Assembly: GCF_000426885.1 (NCBI RefSeq)
Contig: NZ_AUGF01000008.1
Coordinates: forward strand, 36,365 to 100,364
DNA: 64,000 bases
Source of the DNA: Moraxella caprae DSM 19149
Lineage (GTDB): Bacteria; Pseudomonadota; Gammaproteobacteria; Pseudomonadales; Moraxellaceae
Direction: 5' to 3'
Shown here: piece after piece, positions 17,402 to 27,420 of the stretch
Layout: the number at the start of each line of letters is the position of its first letter
Numbering within the stretch: position 1 is the first letter of the stretch
Translations under genes and position numbers: made by a program
The notes under the pieces: model-generated
What the model saw: only the letters and a program-made list of their open reading frames with translations
Databases searched by the model: none
Told to the model about the DNA's origin: nothing

Positions 17402-18102
17402 AATTTTTTCCTTTAATGCTTTGATAAATAATGTTTATCAAATTATTGTAGCACACTCCTGCTGTTTGGTCGCTGTTGTTTTGTTGTGATTTGTTCGCCA
17501 CTTTTCACCCATCAGCATTTTAACCCATCGTAAAGCCGTGAAACATCGCCAAGAACAAATCTCATTTAAAATCAAAACAATTGTTTTACATCCAAAAACA
17601 TCATCACAACCTTTTGATTTTTATTATATTTTTAAAAATTCCCTACCATCTCTCCATCTTTTCCCCACTTTTCCCCAAAATCTGTGGATAAGCCTGTGGA
17701 TAACTTTAAAATTTGGGGCGTTATGCCATGATTAATCGGCAATGGCAGTTGATTGTATAAAATTTATACAGTTTTTTGTCAAATTTTTTCTATTTAAAAT
17801 CAATAAGTTATGTCATAAATTTTTGGCAAATATCCCAATATGACAATCATGTTTCACGCTCATGACATGATGACCGCCTTGTGGATAAAATAAGAACGGC
17901 AAACATGATATTTACCGTTTTTAAATATTTATCCAAGGCAGGCGTTGGGCGAATATTTAAAGGATTGATTTTGGCAAAATAGACAAAACTGTGGTAGAAT
18001 TAGCCGTTTTATTTTTTACCCTATTGCTTATTTTGTTAAATTTTGATTTTGTCAATTAGCCAATCGCCTAGCCCATTGCCAAACCCCAACAAGTGATGAT
18101 TT
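17402..18102. other. 700-bp intergenic region with DnaA-box cluster
   Basis: No credible gene. Three exact DnaA boxes (TGTGGATAA) lie at 17683-17691, 17695-17703 and 17880-17888; a 7/9 match on the other strand (TTATCCAAG) is at 17929-17937. The pair at 17683-17703 is preceded by TTTTCCCC repeats, and the segment between the pair and the third box is very AT-rich. Flanking genes diverge (lipocalin leftward, DUF445 rightward). Candidate replication origin or DnaA-titration/reactivation site; dnaA itself is not in the window, which argues against oriC. Confidence 0.5.
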
Positions 18103-19413
18103 ATGTTTAATTCCATCTGGCAAGCCCTAGCTGAACACCCCGAATTTATCGCCATGCTCACCATTCCGCCCGTTACGGCTTTTGTAACGTGGGCTCATGT
18201 GTGGATGGCGTTAGAGATGTTATTTCACCCCATTAAGTTTTGGGGTATTCGTGTGCGTGGTATGCCGTGGGGCTTGCAGGGCTTAGGCTGGCAAGGCATT
18301 GTCCCTGCCAAAGCAGGCAAAATCTCTGGGGTCATCGTTGATCAGACCTTATCCAAACTTGGTAATATCGATGAGTTTTTGCAGGCGATGGAGCCTGAGG
18401 AGATGGCACAGTTCATCACCGAGACGGTGGATAAGAATTTAGAGAGTCTCATTGATGAGATTATGCTCGAACGCTACTACGCCCTGTGGACACATACCCC
18501 GTACGCCATCAGACGGCGGATTTATGCTCATGCTCACAGTGAGATGCCAGCGGTGATGAAGTCCTTAGTCATTGACCTAACCGCCAATGTTGAAGAGCTG
18601 GTGGACATGAGGGCGATGATTGTCAAACGCATGGAGAGCGACCGTAAACTCATGGTAGACATGTTTTTGCGAGTGGGTAAAAAAGAGATTAACTTCATCT
18701 GGAAAATCAGTGCCGTGATTGGCTTTGGTTTTGGGATTATTCAGATGGGGATTTTTTATTTTGTGCCACAGCATTGGACGGTGCCGTTTTTTGCGGCGAT
18801 TTGGGGAGCATTAACCAACTGGATTGCCATTTGGATGGTGTTTAACCCTGTCGAGCCCAAAAAAGTCCTCTTTATCCGCCTGTTCCGCTATGACAATGGT
18901 CGGGTCAAGCCCATGTTGCCCCATTTTCATGTCTATGACTGGCAGGGCGGTTTTATGAAACGCCAAGATGAAGTGTCTAGCGTGTTTGCTGAGATTGTCG
19001 TAAATGAGCTGGTTACTTTAGAGAACATCATGAGTGAGATGATGTACGGCACTCGCTCGGCAAAAACCCGTGAACTCATGAAATCGCACTTATATGAGCT
19101 GTTAGAGTCGCCTGTGGTCAAATCCATTTTAAAAGTGGGTATGGATAACAAAGAGCTAAGTGCCTTTAAAGACACCATTATTGACAAATCCATTGATGCA
19201 ACCATGATACCCATTAGAGACCCCAAACTTAACACATCTCGGGCAAGCAAAATCTTTGGGCTGTTTGAATCTCGCATTCGAGAACTCTCGCCCCATGAAT
19301 TTCAAAACCTGCTAAGACCTGCCTTTAAAGAAGATGAGATGACATTGGTGATTTTGGGGGCGATAACGGGGCTGTTGGCAGGGTGGTTGCATTTGATTGC
19401 GGTGTTTTTTTGA
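18103..19413 (+). CDS. DUF445 membrane protein
   Basis: 436 aa. It matches the DUF445 family: an N-terminal membrane segment, the ALEMLFHPIKFWG motif and its internal repeat ALTNWIAIWMVFNPVEPK near residue 245, two central helices (about 205-260), a long helical domain, and a C-terminal membrane anchor (LVILGAITGLLAGWLHLIAVFF). The duplicated motif shows the family's internal repeat. Function is unknown. It has its own promoter region and no following operon partner. Confidence 0.85.
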   Translation: MFNSIWQALAEHPEFIAMLTIPPVTAFVTWAHVWMALEMLFHPIKFWGIRVRGMPWGLQGLGWQGIVPAKAGKISGVIVDQTLSKLGNIDEFLQAMEPEEMAQFITETVDKNLESLIDEIMLERYYALWTHTPYAIRRRIYAHAHSEMPAVMKSLVIDLTANVEELVDMRAMIVKRMESDRKLMVDMFLRVGKKEINFIWKISAVIGFGFGIIQMGIFYFVPQHWTVPFFAAIWGALTNWIAIWMVFNPVEPKKVLFIRLFRYDNGRVKPMLPHFHVYDWQGGFMKRQDEVSSVFAEIVVNELVTLENIMSEMMYGTRSAKTRELMKSHLYELLESPVVKSILKVGMDNKELSAFKDTIIDKSIDATMIPIRDPKLNTSRASKIFGLFESRIRELSPHEFQNLLRPAFKEDEMTLVILGAITGLLAGWLHLIAVFF

Positions 19414-19822
19414 GTGGCTTGAATATTTATTTTAAATTTAAAATAAATTATTGCCACATTTGATGGTTATGGCATTAAATGGTGCATGGCATGCACTCTG
19501 CCATTTACACTCTACAAAATGAAAAAGTACCACGGTTTTCTGTTCGTGGTGAGCTAAGTCGAACCATGACGGAAACCAACCTGCAGGCAAGCTTGTGGCG
19601 AACGGTTTCCGTAGTAAAATTCAATTTTGTTGGCTGTATCTATTTATAAAATTCAAATGGCTAAATTTATTTTTTAAAAAATTATCTTATAAATTTTAAA
19701 CATCATTAATATGATGATTTATTTTAAAATTCATTTTTAAACAAATTTTTATCAATTTTATTTTTAAAAATTAGTAAAAACAAAACCCAAATAGCCGTCG
19801 CTAACTTGATGAGAATGTCTTT
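19414..19822. other. intergenic, AT-rich, with degenerate MITE-like core
   Basis: About 409 bp without a gene. At 19528-19612 there is a core like that of the 124-bp MITE ('GTTCGTGGTGAGCTAAGTCGAACC', split here as CGTGGTGAGCTAAG plus TCGAACCAT, and CGAACGGTTTCCG) but without its AGACTTCCTGC ends. The rest (19620-19800) is more than 75% A+T, with no features I can name; the promoter of ccmF must lie here. Confidence 0.6.
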
Positions 19823-21967
19823 ATGCTAATCACCGAACTGGGGTATTTTGCCTTACTGCTTGCGTTGGTGCTTGCGATACTACAAACCGTCCTGCCTGCA
19901 CTGGGCGTGATAAAACATCAGACCGCTTGGCAACGCCTTGCCCCAAGCCTTGCCGTGGCAGGGTTTTTGGTGATGCTGGTGTCCTTTGTGGCACTCATGG
20001 CAGGGTTTTTGTACAACGATTTTAGTTTGGTGTATGTGGCAGGTCATTCTAACAGCCTACTCCCGTGGTACTATAAGCTATCAGCGACATGGGGCGGACA
20101 TGAAGGCTCGCTACTGCTGTGGCTGACGATACTATCAACGTGGTGTATGCTCGTGGCGGTGTGTAGCCGTGGGCTACCGCTGGACATGCGAGCCAGAGTG
20201 CTGTCGGTGCTTGGTGGGGTGCAAGTGATGATGCTTGCTATGCTGACCTTTACCTCAAGTCCCTTTGTGCGGACACTGCCAAATCTGCCTGTGGACGGGG
20301 CGGATTTGAACCCACTGCTCCAAGACCCCGGACTTATTTTTCATCCGCCCATGCTGTACATGGGTTATGTGGGGCTTGCCGTGCCATTTGCCTTTTGTAT
20401 GGCAAGCCTGTGGGCGGGTCGGCTTGATGCGGTGTGGACACGGTGGTCTCGTCCGTGGACGGTGGCGGCGTGGGTGTTTTTGACCTTAGGGATTGCCATT
20501 GGGTCGTGGTGGGCGTATTATGAGCTAGGTTGGGGCGGTTGGTGGTTTTGGGACCCTGTGGAGAATGCGTCCTTGATGCCGTGGCTTGCCAGTACTGCTC
20601 TCATGCACTCGCTTGCCGTTACCGAAAAACGTGGCGTATTCAAGGCGTGGACGATTATGCTTGCCATTTTTGGCTTTGCTCTGTCGCTCTTGGGGACGTT
20701 TTTGGTGCGTTCGGGCGTGATTACCTCTGTGCATTCGTTCGCCGCTGACCCGACTCGTGGCATGGCGATTTTGGCGATTTTGGGGGCGGTCATTGGCGGG
20801 GGCTTATTGATGTTTGCTCTGCGTGGTTGGCGTTTGACCGTGGAGAGTTTTTATCAGTTAAAATCTCGTGAGACCATACTGGTTATTAATAATATCATTC
20901 TACTGGTGGCGACACTGGTGGTGTTGTTAGGCACGCTGTATCCGATTATCGCTGATGCCTTTAAACTCGGTCAAGTCTCGGTGGGCCCGCCGTATTTTAA
21001 TGCGTTATTTGTGCCATTATCATGGGTGTTACTTGCCCTTATGGGGGTGGGGGCAACCATGCGGTATAAATACGACAGCCGTCCGATGTTAAAAATACTT
21101 ATGATGACGGTAGTGTGTAGCTTGCTACTGGGTGTGGTGGGTTGGTATATGATAAACCTACTGGGTGAGAATACGTCCTTTGACCATACCATTTATATCA
21201 CGGCGAGTCTGTCGGCGTGGGTGCTACTGTTTATCGGGCTTGACATTAAGGACAAAACTCGCCATGCTAAGGGGTTTACCAATGGACTGCGTAAACTTAG
21301 CCCAAGCTATTATGGCATGCAAATCGCCCATATCGGTGTGCTGGTTACGGCACTGGGCGTGGCAGGCGTGAGTGCGTTAAGCATGGAAAAAGACGTGGCG
21401 ATGACGGTGGGCGACAGCACGCACGTGCAGGGTTATGATTTTTATCTACAAGATTTTGACCTAGTGCAAGGTTCCAACTATGATGCCACACGGGCGACCA
21501 TACAAGTCAAAGCAGACGGCAGGCTCATTACCAAGCTCTATCCTGAAAAGCGAAACTATGTCGTCTCCATGATGCCGATGACCGAAGTGGGACTGCGAGC
21601 GAGCCTGTTTAATGAGCTGTATGTCGCCTTAGGCGAGCCGATTGTCAAAGACGGTAAGGTGGATAATAACACATGGGCGGTGCGTGTACATGTCAAGTCC
21701 ATGGTGCGTTGGCTGTGGCTTGGCTCTATCATCATGGCGTTGGGTGGGTTTATTGCCATGCTTGATAAACGCTATCGCATGAAAAAAGTCAAGGCAGACT
21801 TGGCAAAGAGCAAACTAAGCCCAACAACGGTTAATCAAGACAATGGCAAAAATAACAGCAAAGATAATGGCAAGGTTATCAAAGATGATGAAAACGTTAG
21901 CAAAGATAACGACAAAGACAGCCAAACCACAAAAGTCAATGACAATGCAGGGGAGATGACACCATGA
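19823..21967 (+). CDS. ccmF: cytochrome c heme lyase subunit CcmF
   Basis: 714 aa. Polytopic protein of System I cytochrome c maturation that, with CcmH, attaches heme to apocytochrome c. The heme-handling WWD-type segments are visible: ATWGGHEGSLLLW near residue 90 and LGWGGWWFWDPVEN near 237, between conserved membrane helices. Beyond the last helix there is an unusual low-complexity tail of about 50 residues (Asn/Asp/Lys-rich, with repeated SKDN and KDNGK words). First gene of an operon with ccmG, ccmH and ccmI, each overlapping the next by four bases. ccmABCDE are not here. Confidence 0.96.
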   Translation: MLITELGYFALLLALVLAILQTVLPALGVIKHQTAWQRLAPSLAVAGFLVMLVSFVALMAGFLYNDFSLVYVAGHSNSLLPWYYKLSATWGGHEGSLLLWLTILSTWCMLVAVCSRGLPLDMRARVLSVLGGVQVMMLAMLTFTSSPFVRTLPNLPVDGADLNPLLQDPGLIFHPPMLYMGYVGLAVPFAFCMASLWAGRLDAVWTRWSRPWTVAAWVFLTLGIAIGSWWAYYELGWGGWWFWDPVENASLMPWLASTALMHSLAVTEKRGVFKAWTIMLAIFGFALSLLGTFLVRSGVITSVHSFAADPTRGMAILAILGAVIGGGLLMFALRGWRLTVESFYQLKSRETILVINNIILLVATLVVLLGTLYPIIADAFKLGQVSVGPPYFNALFVPLSWVLLALMGVGATMRYKYDSRPMLKILMMTVVCSLLLGVVGWYMINLLGENTSFDHTIYITASLSAWVLLFIGLDIKDKTRHAKGFTNGLRKLSPSYYGMQIAHIGVLVTALGVAGVSALSMEKDVAMTVGDSTHVQGYDFYLQDFDLVQGSNYDATRATIQVKADGRLITKLYPEKRNYVVSMMPMTEVGLRASLFNELYVALGEPIVKDGKVDNNTWAVRVHVKSMVRWLWLGSIIMALGGFIAMLDKRYRMKKVKADLAKSKLSPTTVNQDNGKNNSKDNGKVIKDDENVSKDNDKDSQTTKVNDNAGEMTP

Positions 21968-22545
21968 ACCGCACTCAAAAACGCATGATGATTTTTTTGA
22001 TTCCCTTTATCATCTTTGCCTTACTCATGGTGATGTTTTTTAACCGTTTGGGTAAGCCAACAGACATCGTGGTTACTACAAGCATGAATAAGCCCTTGCC
22101 AGCGTTTAGCTTGTCCTTATTATCCGACCCCAATCGAATAATGACCAATGACAATTTGCCAAAAACGCCATTTTTAATGAACGTGTGGGGGTCATGGTGT
22201 CCGACGTGTAAGGTGGAACACCCCTTTTTAATGGAGCTACACGCTCAAGGCGTGCCAATGGTGGGCATGAACTACAAAGATGAGCTTGCCGATGCGTTGG
22301 GTTATTTGAACCAATACAAAGACCCGTTTTTGTACTCGGTGCAGGATTTGGACGGTAAATATGGGCTAAGTTTGGGACTGACAGGAGCCCCTGAGACGTT
22401 CGTGGTGGACGGCAATGGCGTGGTCTATAAGCACATCACAGGCGAGATACACGAAGGCAACTGGACAGCAAGTATCAAGCCATGTATGGATGCCCTAGCC
22501 AATCCCCAAGCGAACCAAATCCAAAGAACACAGGCGTGCCAATGA
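21964..22545 (+). CDS. ccmG: periplasmic thioredoxin CcmG/DsbE
   Basis: 193 aa, one N-terminal membrane anchor and a thioredoxin fold with active site WGSWCPTC (Cys79, Cys82). It keeps the CXXCH cysteines of apocytochrome c reduced before heme attachment. The cis-Pro region GLTGAPETFVVDGNGVV is conserved. Start overlaps ccmF stop (ATGA) and the end overlaps ccmH the same way. Confidence 0.95.
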   Translation: MNRTQKRMMIFLIPFIIFALLMVMFFNRLGKPTDIVVTTSMNKPLPAFSLSLLSDPNRIMTNDNLPKTPFLMNVWGSWCPTCKVEHPFLMELHAQGVPMVGMNYKDELADALGYLNQYKDPFLYSVQDLDGKYGLSLGLTGAPETFVVDGNGVVYKHITGEIHEGNWTASIKPCMDALANPQANQIQRTQACQ

Positions 22546-23111
22546 TGAAATTTTATTTAAAACACACCTTATCCATACTGGCAGTGGTCGGGACTTTGAT
22601 GATAAGTACGGCAAGTTTTGGGGCGATTGAGATTTATGAATTTAAAAGCGCCGAAGACGAAGCCCGTTATAAGGCACTCATCGAAGAGCTTCGTTGCCCT
22701 AAATGCCAAAACCAAAACTTAGCAGGGTCGGACGCTCCGATTGCGGTGGATTTAAAAAACCAAACCTATCAGATGATACAGGATGGCAGGAGCGATACCG
22801 AGATTCGCCAGTTTATGTTTGATAGCTATGGTGATTTTATCAGTTATAAACCGCCTGTACGCCCGTCCACGTGGATTTTGTGGTTTTTTCCGCCCATTTT
22901 GTTGGTGGTGTTTATTTTAGGCTGGGTTTATAAAGCCAAAAAAGGGCGGACGGTGGCGGTTGATGAAGTTGCTACCTTATCCAAAGCCGAAGAAGAGCGA
23001 GTTGCTCAGATTTTAGCCAAGCACCAAAGTTCCAAATCAGAGCAAGCCCAACATTTTAATGCTCAAAATTCCCAAAATTCCCACACCCAAACCGATAAGG
23101 ATACGCCATGA
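22542..23111 (+). CDS. ccmH: cytochrome c maturation protein CcmH (CcmL-type)
   Basis: 189 aa from ATG 22542, which overlaps the ccmG stop; a start at 22482 would add 20 residues before the signal peptide and is rejected. Cleaved or anchoring signal sequence, then the thiol motif LRCPKCQNQNL (Cys52, Cys55), then a membrane helix (about 108-128) and a polar Gln/Ser/Asn-rich tail. It resolves the mixed disulfide between CcmG and apocytochrome c. Confidence 0.94.
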   Translation: MMKFYLKHTLSILAVVGTLMISTASFGAIEIYEFKSAEDEARYKALIEELRCPKCQNQNLAGSDAPIAVDLKNQTYQMIQDGRSDTEIRQFMFDSYGDFISYKPPVRPSTWILWFFPPILLVVFILGWVYKAKKGRTVAVDEVATLSKAEEERVAQILAKHQSSKSEQAQHFNAQNSQNSHTQTDKDTP

Positions 23112-24370
23112 CCCCCACGCTGTTCTTGTTTTTTAGTTTAGCCGTACTGCTGTGCGTGGTATTGGCATTGGTGGTGATTTATCCGTGGCTTAAAGGACAA
23201 AAGGCGGTGGACAATCAGCTCATGGCGGTCAATGTGGCGGTGTTTGGCGAGCGGATTGCCGAACTACAAGCGGATAAAGATGCAGGGCGGATTGATGATG
23301 CGACTTTTCAGGCAGGCGAGATTGAACTCAAACGCCAACTGTTAGATGCCCAGACCCATGCCGAGACCTATGCCCCTGTGGGTATCAAAAGCCGTGCCAT
23401 TGTCATGGTGTGGATACCTGTGCTGGCAGGGCTTGCTTATCTGACAACCGCTGACCGCACGTCTGTGTTTAAGCTGTGGCAAGCCCAAGACAGCGTGGGA
23501 CAAGTGGCGGACGATTTGCTAACGGGCAAGATAGACACGCCCCCCGAGTGGGCGACCGCTGATAGCACCGCACTCATCAGTGCCATGCAGACCAACGTTC
23601 ATCATCACGCCCATGACCCCAACCGCTGGATGCGACTGTCCGAGCTGTTCATGGCACTAGAAGCCACGCCCCAAGCCTTAGAAGCCTTAGCTCGTGCCTA
23701 TCGTCTTGACCAGAGCAATGATGAGATTGCCATTACTTATGCTCAGTCCAGCTTTTTTGCTAATAATGGCGTGCTAGATGCGACCGCTCGTGATGTCCTG
23801 CATGGCATACTCTCAAATACCCCAGACCATGAAGGGGCGATGATGATGATGGCGATGGGCGAGACACGTGCCAATAACTTTACGATGGCAAAGGCATGGG
23901 TTGCCAAACTGCGTGAGAGTATCACCAGTAAGGGCGGTGCGGACAGGCAGTCGGCATTGGCAAGCCTAGATGAGCTGATGGCGACCATTCACGCCCAAGA
24001 AGCCAAAGCGATGGCAGGGGTCAATGTCCATGTGAGTGTGGCAAGTAGTCTGCTCCCCCAAATCGATGAGAATGCCGTGCTGTTCGTCTCTATCTCGGAC
24101 GTGGCAGGCGGTGCTCCTTATGCGGTCAAACGCTTATCGGTGCGTGAGTTGGTGCAGGGAGTAACGGTGTCGCTTAGTGATTTGGATGCGATGATGCCCG
24201 AGCGTACCTTGACGGCAGGGCGTGAAGCAGGGGTTAGCCTTGCAGTCAATGCTCGTATCAGCCACAGTGGTGGGGCGGTCAGCGAATCGGGCGACTTGAT
24301 GGCGAACCCTGTGATATTGCAAAAAGGGCAAAATACGGTCAATTTGGAAATCTCACAAATCGTGCCGTAA
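23108..24370 (+). CDS. ccmI: cytochrome c biogenesis protein CcmI (TPR)
   Basis: 420 aa. Two N-terminal membrane helices (about 4-25 and 96-115) with the LxRQLLDA motif between them, then TPR-like helical repeats (WMRLSELFMALEATPQALEAL) that bind the C-terminus of apocytochrome c, and a C-terminal beta domain. In E. coli this is the second half of CcmH; here it is a separate protein. Last gene of the operon (4-bp overlap with ccmH). Confidence 0.92.
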   Translation: MTPTLFLFFSLAVLLCVVLALVVIYPWLKGQKAVDNQLMAVNVAVFGERIAELQADKDAGRIDDATFQAGEIELKRQLLDAQTHAETYAPVGIKSRAIVMVWIPVLAGLAYLTTADRTSVFKLWQAQDSVGQVADDLLTGKIDTPPEWATADSTALISAMQTNVHHHAHDPNRWMRLSELFMALEATPQALEALARAYRLDQSNDEIAITYAQSSFFANNGVLDATARDVLHGILSNTPDHEGAMMMMAMGETRANNFTMAKAWVAKLRESITSKGGADRQSALASLDELMATIHAQEAKAMAGVNVHVSVASSLLPQIDENAVLFVSISDVAGGAPYAVKRLSVRELVQGVTVSLSDLDAMMPERTLTAGREAGVSLAVNARISHSGGAVSESGDLMANPVILQKGQNTVNLEISQIVP

Positions 24371-24429
24371 GTTTGGCAAATGCCATTATTTTTATAATAA
24401 ATAGTGGTCAAATACCACTTGAACAATAG

Positions 24430-25134
<705 letters not shown>

Positions 25135-25147
25135 TTTCATTAACTAG

Positions 25148-25428
25148 TAGGGCGTGCCTGCCATTGATAACATTTTATAAAATAAGGTGAAAATTTAACG
25201 CTTTTATCGATTTTTGCATGAAAAACGGCTATCCGACCACTTAACTGTGTAAATTTTAAGATTTTTTACTTAATTTTTAAAATTAAGTGGTCGGATTGTG
25301 GCTCGAAGGCGAAAACTTGCTTGATAGAATAACTATCAGCTTCAAGTTTTTTCCTTGAAAAACGGGCGATTCCCCTGCTTTTTTAACAGGCATTTTTCAT
25401 TGCAAATACCAAAGTCAGGCACGCCCTA
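25148..25428. repeat. copy 2 of the TAGGGCGTGCCTG repeat, with nested hairpin
   Basis: Perfect 13-bp terminal inverted repeats TAGGGCGTGCCTG / CAGGCACGCCCTA. It aligns with the copy at 10334-10667 except for a 66-bp insertion (25231-25296) and a short extra stretch near the right end (CCCCTGC...AACAGG). No coding capacity. It lies directly after adk. Confidence 0.85.
25231..25296. repeat. 66-bp hairpin element nested in the repeat
   Basis: Perfect 14-bp inverted ends ATCCGACCACTTAA / TTAAGTGGTCGGAT around an AT-rich centre. In the other two copies of the surrounding repeat the corresponding position reads GGCTAAATCTTGTGG, so this piece is an insertion or replacement. Confidence 0.7.
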
Positions 25429-25431
25429 AAA

Positions 25432-25457
25432 GCACGTCCAATGGGGCGTGTTTTTTT
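25432..25457 (+). terminator. terminator downstream of adk
   Basis: CACGTCC / GGGCGTG stem (one G-T pair) followed by TTTTTTT. It lies just after the repeat. Confidence 0.7.
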
Positions 25458-25510
25458 ATGCTTAATTTATTTAACATAATCCTAAAATATTTACAAGGTA
25501 GTTTTTATAT

Positions 25511-25658
25511 TACACCCAACCAACTTGATATTTACCACGGGTTTGTAGGGGTGTGCTGAGCACACCCTTTGATGATATGACTATACAAGGCGTGCTCAGC
25601 ACACCCCTACGCCCACACATCATTGTATTTGTAGTAATTTTAAAGTTTCTTGGGTGTA
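25511..25658. repeat. 148-bp TACACCCAA-type repeat, copy 2
   Basis: Terminal inverted repeats TACACCCAACCAACTT and AAGTTTCTTGGGTGTA (14 of 16 complementary). The centre holds a self-complementary GGTGTGCTGAGCACACC and its near copy GGCGTGCTCAGCACACC. Same length as the copy at 16644-16791. A GGTGCGTAATACGCACC palindrome follows at 25693-25709. Confidence 0.75.
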
Positions 25659-25736
25659 TCATTTAACGTCAAAATACACCAAATGGCGGTAGGGTGCGTA
25701 ATACGCACCATTTAATCAGCTAAATAGAATGATATT

Positions 25737-26456
25737 TTAAAGCCCCAAAAAATCCACCACAAATTCGCTATTAGGACGGGCAAATAGCTCATCAGGCTTG
25801 CCCAGTTGCTCCACCACGCCATGATTCATGATGACAATGGTGTCCGACACAGCAACCGCTTCTTCTTGGTCGTGCGTTACCATGATGGACGTGATGCCAA
25901 TGTCCTTTTGGATTTGGCGTAGGGACGTGCGTAGCTCTTTACGCACTTTGGCGTCCAACGCCCCAAACGGCTCATCAAGGAGTAATAATTTGGGGTTTGT
26001 GGCAATCGCCCGAGCCAATGCCACACGCTGACGCTGACCACCCGACAGCTCATGCGGATAGCGGTCTTTGGTGTGGGGAAGCTGAATTAAATCAAGAAGC
26101 TGTGCCACTCGCTTATCAATCTCGCCCCCTGTGGGACGTTGGTGTTTGGGCAGTAGCTCTAAGCCAAAAGCGATGTTTTGGGCGACTGTTTTGTGGCGAA
26201 ATAGGGCGTAGTTTTGAAAAACAAAGCCTATCCCACGCTGTTGTACGGGCGTGTCGGTTACGTCCGTGCCGTCAAAATAAATCCGCCCTGTGTCGGACGT
26301 CTCTAATCCTGCAATAATCCGCAGTAAGGTAGTTTTACCACAGCCTGATGGTCCAAGTAGCGTGGCAAGTTCGCCAGAATTGACCGAAAAACTTACGTCA
26401 TTTAAGGCGGTAAATTCGCCAAAGCGTTTATGAATGTTTTTAATATCAATGCTCAT
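25737..26456 (-). CDS. cysA: sulfate ABC transporter ATPase, short form lacking TOBE domain
   Basis: 239 aa. Walker A GPSGCGKTT at residues 35-43, ABC signature LSGGQRQRVALARA, Walker B LLLLDEPFGALDAK and the switch His in MVTHDQEEA. It drives CysT/CysW transport of sulfate or thiosulfate. CysA proteins are usually 330-360 aa; this one stops right after FVVDFLGL, where the regulatory C-terminal TOBE domain normally starts. I see no continuation in another frame before the repeats downstream. Cys-operon position after cysT and cysW supports the substrate. Confidence 0.9.
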   Translation of the reverse strand: MSIDIKNIHKRFGEFTALNDVSFSVNSGELATLLGPSGCGKTTLLRIIAGLETSDTGRIYFDGTDVTDTPVQQRGIGFVFQNYALFRHKTVAQNIAFGLELLPKHQRPTGGEIDKRVAQLLDLIQLPHTKDRYPHELSGGQRQRVALARAIATNPKLLLLDEPFGALDAKVRKELRTSLRQIQKDIGITSIMVTHDQEEAVAVSDTIVIMNHGVVEQLGKPDELFARPNSEFVVDFLGL

Positions 26457-26568
26457 GGTGGTATCCGTGTTGATGATGAATTGATTTTACAAGTTAAAAA
26501 TATTTGATAAGTGGTAATTGGTTTACCTAAATTTTAATTAAAAATCCAATTTAACCAAATTAAAAAAC

Positions 26569-27420
26569 TCAACTTCGCCCAACCTTTTTACGACTCATCA
26601 CATTTTGCACCGCAAGGGTAACAAGAGCAAGCAAGGCAAGCAGGCTTGACAGGGCAAAAGCGGTGATAAAGGCATATTCGTTATAGGCAATCTCAATGAG
26701 CAGTGGCATGGTGTTCGTCTCGCCTCGAATATGCCCCGACACCACCGACACCGCCCCAAACTCGCCCATTGCCCGAGCGTTGGTTAGGATAATGCCGTAG
26801 AGCAACGCCCATTTGATATTAGGTAGGGTAACGTGCCAAAACATCTGCCAGCCGTTCGCCCCAAGCGTGAGACTTGCTTCTTCTTCGCTATCGCCAATGG
26901 ACTGCATGAGCGGAATAATCTCTCGGGCAATAAAGGGAAAGGTTACAAACAGTGTGGCAACCACAATGCCTGTGGTGGCAAAGATGATTTTTATGCCTAG
27001 GCTTTCAAAAAACGAGCCGATGAGTGTATTTGCCCCAAATAGCAAGACAAACATCAAACCTGCCACGACAGGCGACACCGCAAAGGGCAAGTCTAGCAAG
27101 GTGGTGATGATAAATTTGCCCCGAAATTTGTGCCGAGTAATCAGGTATGCTAACGCTACGCCAATCACGGTATTGATAGGCAGGACAATGGCGGTGGTGA
27201 TTAAGGTGAGCTTAATGGCGTGCAATGCGTCAGGGTCGGTAAGGGCGGACAGATAGGCACTCACGCCGTCTTTTAGGGCTTCATAAAACACGGCAATAAG
27301 TGGCACAACGAGCATGACCGCCATAAACGACACCGCCAAAGCGATGAGCGTGTATTTGACCCATGCAGGGTCTTTGGTGGTGGGGTGGTGTTGGTAGTCG
27401 TAGGTGGATTGGGTTGCCAT
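26569..27420 (-). CDS. cysW: sulfate ABC transporter permease CysW
   Basis: 283 aa with six membrane helices. The ABC-permease coupling loop EEEASLTLGANGWQMFWHVTLPNI is visible about two-thirds along, in the form typical of CysW. It pairs with CysT to make the channel for sulfate/thiosulfate across the inner membrane. It lies between cysT and cysA on the minus strand. Confidence 0.94.
   Translation of the reverse strand: MATQSTYDYQHHPTTKDPAWVKYTLIALAVSFMAVMLVVPLIAVFYEALKDGVSAYLSALTDPDALHAIKLTLITTAIVLPINTVIGVALAYLITRHKFRGKFIITTLLDLPFAVSPVVAGLMFVLLFGANTLIGSFFESLGIKIIFATTGIVVATLFVTFPFIAREIIPLMQSIGDSEEEASLTLGANGWQMFWHVTLPNIKWALLYGIILTNARAMGEFGAVSVVSGHIRGETNTMPLLIEIAYNEYAFITAFALSSLLALLALVTLAVQNVMSRKKVGRS

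Noticed and set aside
17538..17735. Short open frame of 65 codons in the DnaA-box region
   Set aside because: No ribosome binding site, odd composition, and it overlaps the DnaA boxes.
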